12,006 nt of DNA from Candidatus Omnitrophota bacterium (GCA_016196565.1 JACPXK010000078.1:1-12006); one strand, 5' to 3'. Positions 1 through 6,887 are shown, numbered from the stretch's first letter. Numbers and translations are program-made. Notes: a model not told the origin generated them from the letters alone.

Positions 1-612
1 GGGGTCTACTTCGGGCTGGACCGTGACCCAATCCACGGCCTGGCGAAGCCGGATGACGGAAGACCGGAGATAATTTTCTACCTGTTCAATGCCCTGCTCG
101 TCGTCCCAAAATGTCCGCTTGCGATAAACCAGAGCGGCAATGTAACCGCGTCCCGCATAATAAGCCGCAAAGTGGTCCACCACCATATTGCCGCCGAGAA
201 TCGGAGAAATGAGAATCACCGGACGTTTTTGGCCCGGTTTTAAATTTTTCGGTAAATAGTAATCAATGCGGTTGGTGTATTGCAGCTTCAAGTCCTTGGC
301 GGTTTTTTGATCGGTTTTGGCCAGTTCTTCCACATGATTTTTGAAACCGGGAAGATTTTTGACCTCCAGTTCCGCCGGAAGTTTAAGGGAAAATTCCACC
401 GTGCGCAGAACATAACTGCCCGTGACTTTTTCGCCGATAATTTCGGCTTTTAACTGCCCGGCTTCAAGCGGCGGATAATCATAATAACCTTGATAAGATT
501 CAGGCAGTGAAACAGCGGGACGGGAAGCCAGCGGTTTCCAGGCAACACAACCGGAGGAGATAAACAGAGGCACGAGAACAAGAAGTGCCAGGCACTTTTT
601 ATAACGCTGCAT
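1..612 (-). CDS. Lipoprotein, alpha/beta-hydrolase-like (3' end outside window)
   Basis: The first 204 residues are visible and the frame is still open at the left edge. The N-terminus is basic (MQRYKK), followed by a hydrophobic stretch and the lipobox ISSGC with the lipidation cysteine at residue 22, so the protein should be membrane-anchored and face the periplasm. Residues 130-165 (RPVILISPILGG, then HFAAYYAGRGYIAALVYRKR) read as the first beta-strand, oxyanion-loop region and second strand of an alpha/beta hydrolase of the dienelactone-hydrolase/esterase kind. The visible end, RQAVDWVTVQPEVDP, is the segment that usually precedes the GxSxG nucleophile elbow, which must lie outside the window. 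The substrate cannot be told. The ATG at 612 starts 9 bases after the stop of the response regulator gene with only a weak AGG nearby, suggesting translational coupling in one operon. Confidence 0.82.
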   Translation of the reverse strand, partial: MQRYKKCLALLVLVPLFISSGCVAWKPLASRPAVSLPESYQGYYDYPPLEAGQLKAEIIGEKVTGSYVLRTVEFSLKLPAELEVKNLPGFKNHVEELAKTDQKTAKDLKLQYTNRIDYYLPKNLKPGQKRPVILISPILGGNMVVDHFAAYYAGRGYIAALVYRKRTFWDDEQGIEQVENYLRSSVIRLRQAVDWVTVQPEVDP

Positions 613-621
613 ACCTAAAGA

Positions 622-1365
622 TTAACCGAAATAAACCATTTTTTTAATAAGGGCCATCATTTCGGGAAGAGCGCTTTGCCGGGCGCCTTTTTCCACCACC
701 GCGGGCCTGCCGTACTGATGGATTTCCGCCATTTCATCCCCCGAGACGGAGTCAAAAAAAATAATGACCGGCACATTCCATTTTTTTTTGTGGATTTCCC
801 GGTAAACTTCACGGCCGTCTTTAAAAGGCATTTTAATGTCCAGCACTAAAATATCAGGAAGTTTTTTTTGAAGGGCCTGAATCGCCTTAACGCCGTTTTC
901 CACATGCTCGACTTCAAAGGAAGGCTGGACGCGCCTTTCTAAAAATTCACACACCATATTGCCGATTTCCATTTCATCGTCGGCGATCAGCACATGAATG
1001 ACCGGCGGAAGCGGCAAATGAGTCACAAGCTGTTTTTGAAAATCCGTGCCCGAAAGATCGCTGGCGAAGACATCGTCAAAGGCAACATCGGTCCGCCTCT
1101 TGGCAGGTTCGGACCCGATTTCGAACAGGCGGGAATGCGGGAAGGTTTTGCTCAGCACCTTGATTTTTTGAACAAACGCCGGCGTCATGATTTCGGAATT
1201 GATGAAGGCAAGGTCATATTTGCCGCCGCCGTTCAAATAAGCGCTCGCGGCCGATAAATCGTGAAAGGTATGAACAGCGGCAGAGGTGTCTTCAAAAAAT
1301 TCTTCGAGAAAATTGACCCGGGGACTTTCGGGCCTGTCCAAAATCAGGATTTGGCGTTCGGGCAT
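622..1365 (-). CDS. Response regulator with pseudo-receiver plus receiver domain, no output domain
   Basis: This 247-residue protein has two CheY-like halves. The C-terminal receiver (about 122-247) is complete: acidic pair D129/D130, phospho-acceptor D176 in LVLDIKMP, S206 at the Thr/Ser switch position, and K226. The N-terminal half (about 1-118) has the same spacing (ILILD near residue 10; DLAFINSEIM at 51-60), but N56 sits where the phosphorylated Asp should be, so it is probably a non-phosphorylatable pseudo-receiver. No DNA-binding, enzymatic or GGDEF output domain follows, so it probably acts through protein contacts. No histidine kinase is visible nearby. The start is supported by GGAG about 7 bases upstream. 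The gene sits between doc and the lipoprotein hydrolase gene, which begins 9 bases after its stop. Confidence 0.85.
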   Translation of the reverse strand: MPERQILILDRPESPRVNFLEEFFEDTSAAVHTFHDLSAASAYLNGGGKYDLAFINSEIMTPAFVQKIKVLSKTFPHSRLFEIGSEPAKRRTDVAFDDVFASDLSGTDFQKQLVTHLPLPPVIHVLIADDEMEIGNMVCEFLERRVQPSFEVEHVENGVKAIQALQKKLPDILVLDIKMPFKDGREVYREIHKKKWNVPVIIFFDSVSGDEMAEIHQYGRPAVVEKGARQSALPEMMALIKKMVYFG

Positions 1366-1378
1366 AAGTTTCTCCGCT

Positions 1379-1393
1379 CGTTAAAGATTAACG
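1379..1393. repeat. Short perfect inverted repeat upstream of the response regulator gene
   Basis: CGTTAA-AGA-TTAACG has 6-base perfect arms around 3 bases. It lies in the 39-base gap between the doc stop and the response-regulator start, 13 bases upstream of the ATG. It could be an operator or a small mRNA hairpin near the ribosome binding site. No clear promoter boxes accompany it. Function is inferred. Confidence 0.4.
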
Positions 1394-1404
1394 GTGCTTA
1401 ATTT

Positions 1405-1794
1405 TCATCCTTTGGGAAGCTTCCGTAGGATTTTGGAAAATTCTTTTTTATTCATTTGACCGCTTGCTAATTTTAACACCCCATCGAGAAGGTACCCTTT
1501 CGGATCCCGAAGTGAAATTCCATTGATTTCAAGAAAAACAAGTGCTACCGCAAGAGCTGACCGTTTATTGCCATCAATAAACGGATGGTTTTGGCAAATA
1601 TGAAAAGCATAGGCAGAGGCCATTTCATATAAATCCTGATGCAGCCACACTCCTCCGAAACTGGCTTCGGGCTGAGCCAAGGCTGACTGTAACAAATGCA
1701 TATCCCTAACGCCTTCAGATCCGCCGTAGAGTTGAATTTGATTGGAGTGAATCTGGATTATTTCTGCCAGATTAAGGAAGAGAGGGTCTTTCAT
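1405..1794 (-). CDS. doc: Doc-type toxin (death-on-curing, Fic fold) of a type II toxin-antitoxin pair
   Basis: The 129-residue length is typical of Doc proteins. The Fic/Doc signature HPFIDGNKR occupies residues 70-78, with the catalytic histidine H70, the phosphate-loop residues DGNKR and the usual following helix (SALAVALVFLEING). Family knowledge: Doc proteins of phage P1 type are kinases that phosphorylate elongation factor EF-Tu and stop translation, unlike most Fic proteins, which AMPylate. The start lies 19 bases after the stop of the AbrB-type antitoxin gene, as expected of a bicistronic toxin-antitoxin operon. No Shine-Dalgarno sequence precedes the ATG (the gap is AT-rich with no purine run), whereas the antitoxin has a perfect one. 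This would favour excess antitoxin. No truncation or missing catalytic residue is seen. Confidence 0.9.
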   Translation of the reverse strand: MKDPLFLNLAEIIQIHSNQIQLYGGSEGVRDMHLLQSALAQPEASFGGVWLHQDLYEMASAYAFHICQNHPFIDGNKRSALAVALVFLEINGISLRDPKGYLLDGVLKLASGQMNKKEFSKILRKLPKG

Positions 1795-1813
1795 AAAATA
1801 TACGAGCGATGTT

Positions 1814-2041
1814 TTATTGGGCCAAAGCTTTTAGCGTTTTGGCATGTCTTTTGTTGATTTTAACCAAAGCGGCTTTGAGTTTTTTCTCCCGAGAAGAACC
1901 TTTAACAGGCGAAACAATCAGGTTTTGGCCGTCGGTGGTAACTTCTAGCGGTGTTTTTAGATCAATTTTTAAAAGCTCGAGAATGGCTTTTTCGATGATG
2001 AGGGCCGAACTGTTTCCGTGAGAAGTTAAATGCTTAATCAT
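1814..2041 (-). CDS. AbrB/MazE-type (SpoVT-AbrB fold) antitoxin
   Basis: This 75-residue protein opens with IKHLTSHGNSSALIIEKAIL, followed by LKTPLEVTTDGQNLIVSP. That is the beta-strand layout of the swapped-hairpin AbrB/MazE/SpoVT DNA-binding domain, residues about 2-48. The basic tail (residues about 50-75, rich in K and R) is the part expected to bind and neutralise the toxin. It lies directly upstream of doc and presumably represses its own operon from the repeats near 2066-2085. The ATG is fixed by a perfect AAGGAGGT five bases upstream. The partner toxin is Doc, not the MazF usually paired with MazE-like antitoxins nor the Phd usually paired with Doc. Assignment rests on fold pattern and gene order. 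Confidence 0.85.
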   Translation of the reverse strand: MIKHLTSHGNSSALIIEKAILELLKIDLKTPLEVTTDGQNLIVSPVKGSSREKKLKAALVKINKRHAKTLKALAQ

Positions 2042-2046
2042 CTAGG

Positions 2047-2054
2047 ACCTCCTT
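2047..2054 (-). promoter_or_regulatory. Perfect Shine-Dalgarno site of the antitoxin gene
   Basis: Read on the minus strand, AAGGAGGT is followed by 5 bases and the antitoxin ATG. It is the strongest ribosome binding site in the window and contrasts with the absence of one at the toxin start. Confidence 0.8.
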
Positions 2055-2065
2055 ATAAGGTGACT

Positions 2066-2085
2066 CATTGGATATACAATGGATA
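2066..2085. promoter_or_regulatory. Operator-like repeats of the toxin-antitoxin operon
   Basis: CATTG-GATATA-CAATG (2066-2081) is an inverted repeat with 5-base arms. Overlapping it, TGGATA occurs at 2069-2074 and again at 2080-2085, exactly 11 bases apart, about one helical turn. The repeats overlap the proposed -10 region and lie just upstream of the antitoxin ribosome binding site. This is where an autoregulating antitoxin or antitoxin-toxin complex would be expected to bind. Binding itself is inferred. Confidence 0.5.
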
Positions 2086-2108
2086 CACCAAAAAAATCCC
2101 CCTGTCAA
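2080..2108 (-). promoter_or_regulatory. Probable promoter of the antitoxin-doc operon
   Basis: On the minus strand a consensus TTGACA (2103-2108) is followed by a 17-base spacer and TATCCA (2080-2085), a poor -10 box with 3 of 6 matches. The -35 box is convincing and the -10 box weak. The position, about 40 bases upstream of the antitoxin start, and the overlap with operator-like repeats support it. Confidence 0.45.
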
Positions 2109-2113
2109 GAGGA
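2090..2113 (-). terminator. Weak intrinsic terminator after the 1046-aa gene
   Basis: On the minus strand TCCTC pairs with GGGGA around a 7-base loop (one U-G pair) and is followed by seven T. It lies 28-51 bases past the stop of the 1046-aa gene. The stem is short, so termination would be partial. The TTGACA of the next promoter forms most of the loop. Confidence 0.3.
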
Positions 2114-2140
2114 ACGAAACCAGCGTGGAGAAAGCCAGGG

Positions 2141-5100
2141 TTAGGCGGCGCTTGAGAACAGTTTGGCGATTTTGCGCAGGCCGTCCATAACGGACCCGAT
2201 CCCAAGCTGTCCTTCCCAGCGTCTGAGGTCCCAGCTATAAATCCGGGCAACTTGAGATTTTAACGTACGGATAAGCTCCGCCCAGAGTTTAGCCTCCGCA
2301 TTTTCAGAAGCGTAACCCCATACTTGAGAATCCGGAAGAGGCCTGCCGGTGAGTTCAAGCATTGCTCTTTGAATTTCTTTTTTGACTTCGGTCGCAGTAC
2401 TGCCAGCCACAATGGTCAAACCGAAACGTTCAGCATAGGCCGCGGCTTGAGTACGCACCTCAGAGCGCGAAGATACGACGCCATTAACTTTGGCTTGGAA
2501 AAGTGTTCCGATGAGGCCAAGGAGCTCGAGGTCCTCCGGCCCATCAATAGCCAGAATCGCGGGCCCGAGAGAGCTGCTTTTGCTGCTGCGGACCGAACGT
2601 GCCGTTGACTCAGGAACCACAGGCAGCGTGAGACTTCGATAAATATCCGCAGCGGCCGCTTGCTGGTATCGAGTTTCTGAACGCTTTTCATCAATACGAA
2701 ACTCCGGCTCTACTTCAAACTCTTCTCGAGTTAAGCCCAGAGATTCCCAAACTTGTTTTTTAAGCGGGACGTTCTTCAAGGCCTCGTAGCGCGCTTTCGC
2801 GTTAGTTTCCAAATCATGTTCGATTGCCGCCATGGTCGTAGTCTTAGCTTCCGGGATTGGATTCGAAGGAACATTTTTAAAAGACGGTTGCCATATGGCC
2901 CGGCCTGGGAAAGCTCCGCGAAAACCATCGAGCTTTTCCGCAGACTGACGGGCATTGGGAACAAGATTATCAACGTCTCCGCCGCTTAGCATTTGCAGAA
3001 GATGGCCGGTGGTGAGCTCATTAAGTCTTTTAAGAAAGGATTCGCCAGGATAAACAAATTTAAAAACATCAAAATCCACTTCAAAAGAATTCAAAGCTTC
3101 TGCAGAAAGAATAGTGTTCATGCTTGATTCCCATTCAAATCTATCAGCGGGAGTTTCAAAAGCTTGGTCAGCCGGAACGCCATTTCGAGTTTTGGCAGGC
3201 AAATTTTCAACCGCAAAAAGAAATCCCGCTTGATGAACAGCGATGGACTGATTTCTGATTTCCGGCATGATGGTGTTGAAAGAATTCAGAAGAGAGGAAT
3301 CGATGTAAGTATTGTATTTAAATCCCACCACTTGTTCGGCCGAAGCAAATTCTTCAGGAGAAACCTCAAGCTCTTCTCCCTGATTGGTCGGGCGGTTGCC
3401 AATAGCGTTTCGCGGGCCTTTAGTTGTATCTCCGTTGGGAGTTTTGTTGCCTTCCCATTTCAACCAAAGGGATATGTTTTGGGGAAGATCCGGATGAGGT
3501 TGAATGGGCCCGAAATCCGCTTGAACGGCCGGTTTATTATTTCTGTACCGCGGATCGCTGGCAATATCGCGAAGGCTCACAAATTGCCCCGTGTCGGTAC
3601 GGTAACGGCCGGTGAGAAATCCGGGATGAATAAGAATTCCGTCCGCAAATTTCGAATACACCCTGGCAAGCATCAGCATGATTTCCGTCACATTCAGCTC
3701 AGGATGAAAATAATGTGTTGCGGCATTGTCATGATCAAAAGGAATCACCACAACCGGTGACAAACCATTTTGCCCGTAAACCTGCCTCAAAAGCGCGCGG
3801 CGTTCCCGCTCCATCGCCTGCCATTTTTCCGGGCCTTTTAAACCGGCGAGATCTCTAAATGAACGCCGCGCTTCGGAGCGATGAATTATGCTCGATGATA
3901 CGCCGCCGTAAAGAGTTGCTGCTTTTCCGGAAAAATCAAATAACCGAAGCTCATAATTGGTCAAAGTCTGATTGAAACGATCTAGTGTTGATAAAATCGA
4001 ATTTTTACTGAGAGGAGCCGGATCCAAGACAAATTGATTTACTTTAGTTAACAAAACCTTCAATAGCCCCCCAAAATTAAGCTTATCAACGACAACCTTT
4101 CCTTCTGGATCAAAATCGTTGACTAAGGGGTCGACGATTCTATTAAGTTCATCCTTCGAGAGAACAGTCTTTTTTCGTGTGACATCCCTTACCGCATCCA
4201 GCAGCCGGGTAGCAACTTGATAATCGTTAATCGTAATTCTATAAGCGTATTCAACATTTGGAACAGCCCGCGCTTCGGACTTGGCATATTGGCCCAGAAG
4301 TTTTATAACGTAACTGGTCGGAGGAAGCCCCACGCTTTTGAAAGGTTGTGCAGTAGCCAGCGACCGCGTTTCGGAGCGCACTTCAAGGTTTGCAGGAATT
4401 TGCGGTCTTTGACCTGCTAGCGCGTCATCATTCTCGTCAGGCAACTGGGCTGCTAGAATCCTATAAACCGTATCTCCACTGTCATAAAAACGAATGGAAG
4501 ACTCGCCAGGTTTTTGGCCGGGTGCTACTTCCAAACCTAAATCTAATGCAAGAATTGCATCCACAATAGACTGGGTAATAACGTTATCTCCGGTTGCTTT
4601 GACCCAGACGTTTTGAGAACCTCGAAGATTAACTTCCGTTTGCAGATTTTCCCTTTCAAGTAATTCGCGAAAGGCCTGCATATTTCTTGTTTCAGAGCGT
4701 TTTTGATTAAGAATTTCGGCCGCTTCAGTCAATACGCTTGAAAATACAGCGCCGGCTTCCTTGGCTGTGGTGGGTGAAGAATTAACAATGAATGCCCGCA
4801 TGGCTGTTCTAAGTTTTTTAAGTTTTGTTTTCTCTCCAACCAAAAAACGAAACTCGTGATACGAAATAATAAGGGCCCCCGCAACGGATTGTCTGACCGT
4901 TCGATAATTTGACGAATCCTCAGGAAGCGCCGCGAAATGGTTAACAACTTCCGCAATTCCCGCTATGGTTTGGCGAACGGCAAGATATCGCTGGTAGTCT
5001 TGCGTAGGATTAGTTCCGTCACTGTCATAATCATCCAAACCTGTTGTATCTATGGCCCCGAGGGTAACCGGTCTATTGTATTTAGCATAATCGGACCCCC

Positions 5101-5281
5101 ATAGCGCGGTTCTTTCATCAACCCCGGCACTAATAAGTTCAGCGGATAATGGTGCACGCGTTTCGCTTTTGGCCGTCGCCAATTGGCGCGCGCTATAAGC
5201 CGGCGAAGGCAGCGCGAGGGCCAGGGCAAAAGATGCGGCCGCGATTTTTTTTACCGTTTCAAAATATTTTTTAAAATTCAT
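2141..5281 (-). CDS. Exported 1046-aa protein with [RK]SE[TAV]R motifs and a class I aldolase-like barrel
   Basis: The N-terminus is a signal peptide: a basic start, a hydrophobic core at about 13-25, and a likely cut after AYSA near residue 31. Seven basic pentapeptides of pattern [RK]SE[TAV]R occur at residues 38, 195, 302, 334, 468, 867 and 939. Between the fifth and sixth I see the strand order of a LacD/DhnA-type class I aldolase TIM barrel: VVVIPFDHD (510-518), FADGILIHPG (545-554), SLWLKWEG (604-611), VVGFKYNTYID (651-661), FLFAVENLP (687-695), DFDVFKFVYPG (736-746), LLQMLSGGD (761-769) and GRAIWQ (793-798). K741 would be the Schiff-base lysine. The remaining segments are unrecognised. 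The start is fixed by AGGAGGA 7 bases upstream. It follows the 498-aa gene by 19 bases and shares its promoter. CDS and export are well supported; the aldolase relation is moderately so, and its activity and substrate are unknown. Confidence 0.85.
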   Translation of the reverse strand: MNFKKYFETVKKIAAASFALALALPSPAYSARQLATAKSETRAPLSAELISAGVDERTALWGSDYAKYNRPVTLGAIDTTGLDDYDSDGTNPTQDYQRYLAVRQTIAGIAEVVNHFAALPEDSSNYRTVRQSVAGALIISYHEFRFLVGEKTKLKKLRTAMRAFIVNSSPTTAKEAGAVFSSVLTEAAEILNQKRSETRNMQAFRELLERENLQTEVNLRGSQNVWVKATGDNVITQSIVDAILALDLGLEVAPGQKPGESSIRFYDSGDTVYRILAAQLPDENDDALAGQRPQIPANLEVRSETRSLATAQPFKSVGLPPTSYVIKLLGQYAKSEARAVPNVEYAYRITINDYQVATRLLDAVRDVTRKKTVLSKDELNRIVDPLVNDFDPEGKVVVDKLNFGGLLKVLLTKVNQFVLDPAPLSKNSILSTLDRFNQTLTNYELRLFDFSGKAATLYGGVSSSIIHRSEARRSFRDLAGLKGPEKWQAMERERRALLRQVYGQNGLSPVVVIPFDHDNAATHYFHPELNVTEIMLMLARVYSKFADGILIHPGFLTGRYRTDTGQFVSLRDIASDPRYRNNKPAVQADFGPIQPHPDLPQNISLWLKWEGNKTPNGDTTKGPRNAIGNRPTNQGEELEVSPEEFASAEQVVGFKYNTYIDSSLLNSFNTIMPEIRNQSIAVHQAGFLFAVENLPAKTRNGVPADQAFETPADRFEWESSMNTILSAEALNSFEVDFDVFKFVYPGESFLKRLNELTTGHLLQMLSGGDVDNLVPNARQSAEKLDGFRGAFPGRAIWQPSFKNVPSNPIPEAKTTTMAAIEHDLETNAKARYEALKNVPLKKQVWESLGLTREEFEVEPEFRIDEKRSETRYQQAAAADIYRSLTLPVVPESTARSVRSSKSSSLGPAILAIDGPEDLELLGLIGTLFQAKVNGVVSSRSEVRTQAAAYAERFGLTIVAGSTATEVKKEIQRAMLELTGRPLPDSQVWGYASENAEAKLWAELIRTLKSQVARIYSWDLRRWEGQLGIGSVMDGLRKIAKLFSSAA

Positions 5282-5288
5282 GGGAAAA

Positions 5289-5295
5289 TCCTCCT
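5289..5295 (-). promoter_or_regulatory. Shine-Dalgarno site deciding the start of the 1046-aa gene
   Basis: AGGAGGA on the minus strand, 7 bases before the ATG, within the 19-base gap after the 498-aa gene. It gives independent, efficient initiation for the second gene of the operon. Confidence 0.7.
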
Positions 5296-5300
5296 AGGGA

Positions 5301-6797
5301 TTAAGTCGTTTTAAAAACAGGCGCCGCTTGAGGGGTCCATTCGTTTTGCGACAGGCCCCGGCCCCATTTTTCTTTCAAGATTTTTAAATAATGCTTATGC
5401 TGTTCTATTCTATCTCCGGCGGGAGCGAATTTCGGCGTGACCAGCATGACAGAATATCCCGCTCGGATAAGCTCCTGGCTCATTTCCTGAGCGTGAAAGC
5501 CTCCGATAATAAAAGCGCTGATTGGGTCCTTTTGCGTTTTCAATTTTTGGACCGCGTTGCCGGTCATGGCCTTCTCACGGCTAAGGGCCGAAAGATAAAA
5601 ACGTTTGGCTTCCGGAAGAGCGGATTCTAAAAATTTAAAGTCCGGCAGCATTGGGCCGGCAATTTTAGTTTCAAAATATTTTTGATAAGAAAGCGGCTTG
5701 TAAAGTTCCGGGGCCTTTTCGAGAGATTCAAATTCCTCCGGGGTAAGTTTTAATTCAAAGAGTTTTTTGACAAGCCAAAGAGCGCTGTCGATCCCCAAAA
5801 GGTCTTTTTCTTCTTTGCTCACCGCGAGTTTTTCAGCCAGATGGGTCTCTGCCTGGCGAAGTTCGGTAAAAAGATTCGTAGAATTTTCCCGCGTTATTCC
5901 GGCAAGCGCTTTGCCGTAAGCCTTGAGATTGGGGACTGTTTTTAAAACCGGCCCGGAAGAAAGCCTTAAAAGCGTTTGAATCAGTTCCAATTCCTCGCGG
6001 CTTGTTTTCGCGTTCACAAGCGGCTCTAAAATTTCGAATTCGGGCTTAGTCATGGTTTTGGACAAATGGTGGATTAGGCTCTGCTTTTCCCAGGCCACTT
6101 TTTCAGGGTCAAAAGTACCGTTTTCCCCCAAAAGCGAAAGGAAATTTTTTAAGACCGGAAAGTTTTGCATGATGCCGGAATCCATTTGGGCAAGAAAAGG
6201 AAGGTATGCGGCCAAGGAAAAACCGCCTTCCGCGAAGGCCCGGCGTTTTTTGTCAAAGTCGAGAAATTGAGGGGAATAAATTTCTGCCTTGACCTTGCCC
6301 AAGGCAGCATCAAGCTTCGAAAGTTCCGCGGTAAGTTGTTCTTTTTTATTTTCAAGGCCCAAAAATGCCTGGATGTTTTCTTCGTAAAGCTTAGGGTCTT
6401 CTACGCCCCAAAGCTCTATATCAAAATCAGAAATAATATTAAGGTATTCCTCCCCCGAAATTTTTCCCTCTTTAAGGTAACGCTCTGCCACTTCCAGCCG
6501 GCCCTTGGGGCCAGCGTAGGAACGCATATAAGAAAGGCTTACGTCCTCCCACCCGCCCTCCACAAGAATTAGGCGCAGAGAATCATTTTCAATAAGGTAT
6601 TTCAAAATTTCGGCAATAGCTTTTTGGGCACCGTAATCCACATGGGCTTCCTGAATAAGCACAATGGTTTTTCCGTTTTTACCCTGCGTTTGTTCTTGGA
6701 TTTGTCCCCACTGGGAAGGAATGGTCAAAGCGAATAAAGGAGTATTCGAAAGACAGGCGAGGACGATAAAAAATGGAAGTGAGAATCCTTTTCTCAA
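5301..6797 (-). CDS. Exported TIKI/TraB/ChaN/EreA-like protein, 498 aa, function unknown
   Basis: A signal peptide (MRKGFSLPFF then a hydrophobic core to about residue 23, LFALT) points to export. Residues 43-84 read TIVLIQEAHVD, a helix, then LRLILVEGGWED, resembling the N-terminal half of the TIKI/TraB/ChaN/EreA group, where a G-E-x-H-like motif (here QEAH, 49-52) and a later Glu (E80) line the active or metal site. The C-terminal FIIGGFHAQEM (429-439) followed by LIRAGYSVMLVTP matches the closing GxxH plus strand of the same group. Between them lies a long, helix-rich, charged segment (about 140-420). Members include metalloproteases, haem-binding proteins and esterases, so no specific activity can be given. 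The start is TTG, fixed by AAGGAGAT 5 bases upstream and an in-frame stop just before it. It is the first gene of a two-gene operon with the 1046-aa protein. Confidence 0.8.
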   Translation of the reverse strand: MRKGFSLPFFIVLACLSNTPLFALTIPSQWGQIQEQTQGKNGKTIVLIQEAHVDYGAQKAIAEILKYLIENDSLRLILVEGGWEDVSLSYMRSYAGPKGRLEVAERYLKEGKISGEEYLNIISDFDIELWGVEDPKLYEENIQAFLGLENKKEQLTAELSKLDAALGKVKAEIYSPQFLDFDKKRRAFAEGGFSLAAYLPFLAQMDSGIMQNFPVLKNFLSLLGENGTFDPEKVAWEKQSLIHHLSKTMTKPEFEILEPLVNAKTSREELELIQTLLRLSSGPVLKTVPNLKAYGKALAGITRENSTNLFTELRQAETHLAEKLAVSKEEKDLLGIDSALWLVKKLFELKLTPEEFESLEKAPELYKPLSYQKYFETKIAGPMLPDFKFLESALPEAKRFYLSALSREKAMTGNAVQKLKTQKDPISAFIIGGFHAQEMSQELIRAGYSVMLVTPKFAPAGDRIEQHKHYLKILKEKWGRGLSQNEWTPQAAPVFKTT

Positions 6798-6802
6798 AAC
6801 TT

Positions 6803-6810
6803 ATCTCCTT
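6803..6810 (-). promoter_or_regulatory. Shine-Dalgarno site supporting a TTG start
   Basis: AAGGAGAT on the minus strand lies 5 bases before TTG. An in-frame TAA two codons upstream of this TTG excludes longer forms, so the signal peptide begins at this TTG. Confidence 0.7.
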
Positions 6811-6858
6811 CGAACATTTAGAATTTGCCGTAACCTCAAGGCAGGAAAATATCGGCAA

Positions 6859-6887
6859 AACATAACAGACGATTCCCATAGTGTCAA
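6859..6887 (-). promoter_or_regulatory. Strong sigma-70-type promoter of the exported two-gene operon
   Basis: On the minus strand a perfect TTGACA (6882-6887), a 17-base spacer and TATGTT (6859-6864, 4 of 6), with TG one base before the -10 box (extended -10). It lies in the 126-base gap after recR, giving a leader of about 55 bases before the TTG start. It separates the exported pair from dnaX-recR transcription. No terminator is evident after recR. Confidence 0.7.

Noticed and set aside
2065..2250. 61-aa open frame on the minus strand overlapping the end of the 1046-aa gene
   Set aside because: Out of frame with the real gene, and it runs through the toxin-antitoxin promoter region; no recognisable domain.
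3164..3760. 198-aa open frame on the plus strand
   Set aside because: It runs antisense to the aldolase-like region of the 1046-aa gene, whose signal peptide, ribosome binding site and strand pattern are clear; no domain or good start signal was seen.
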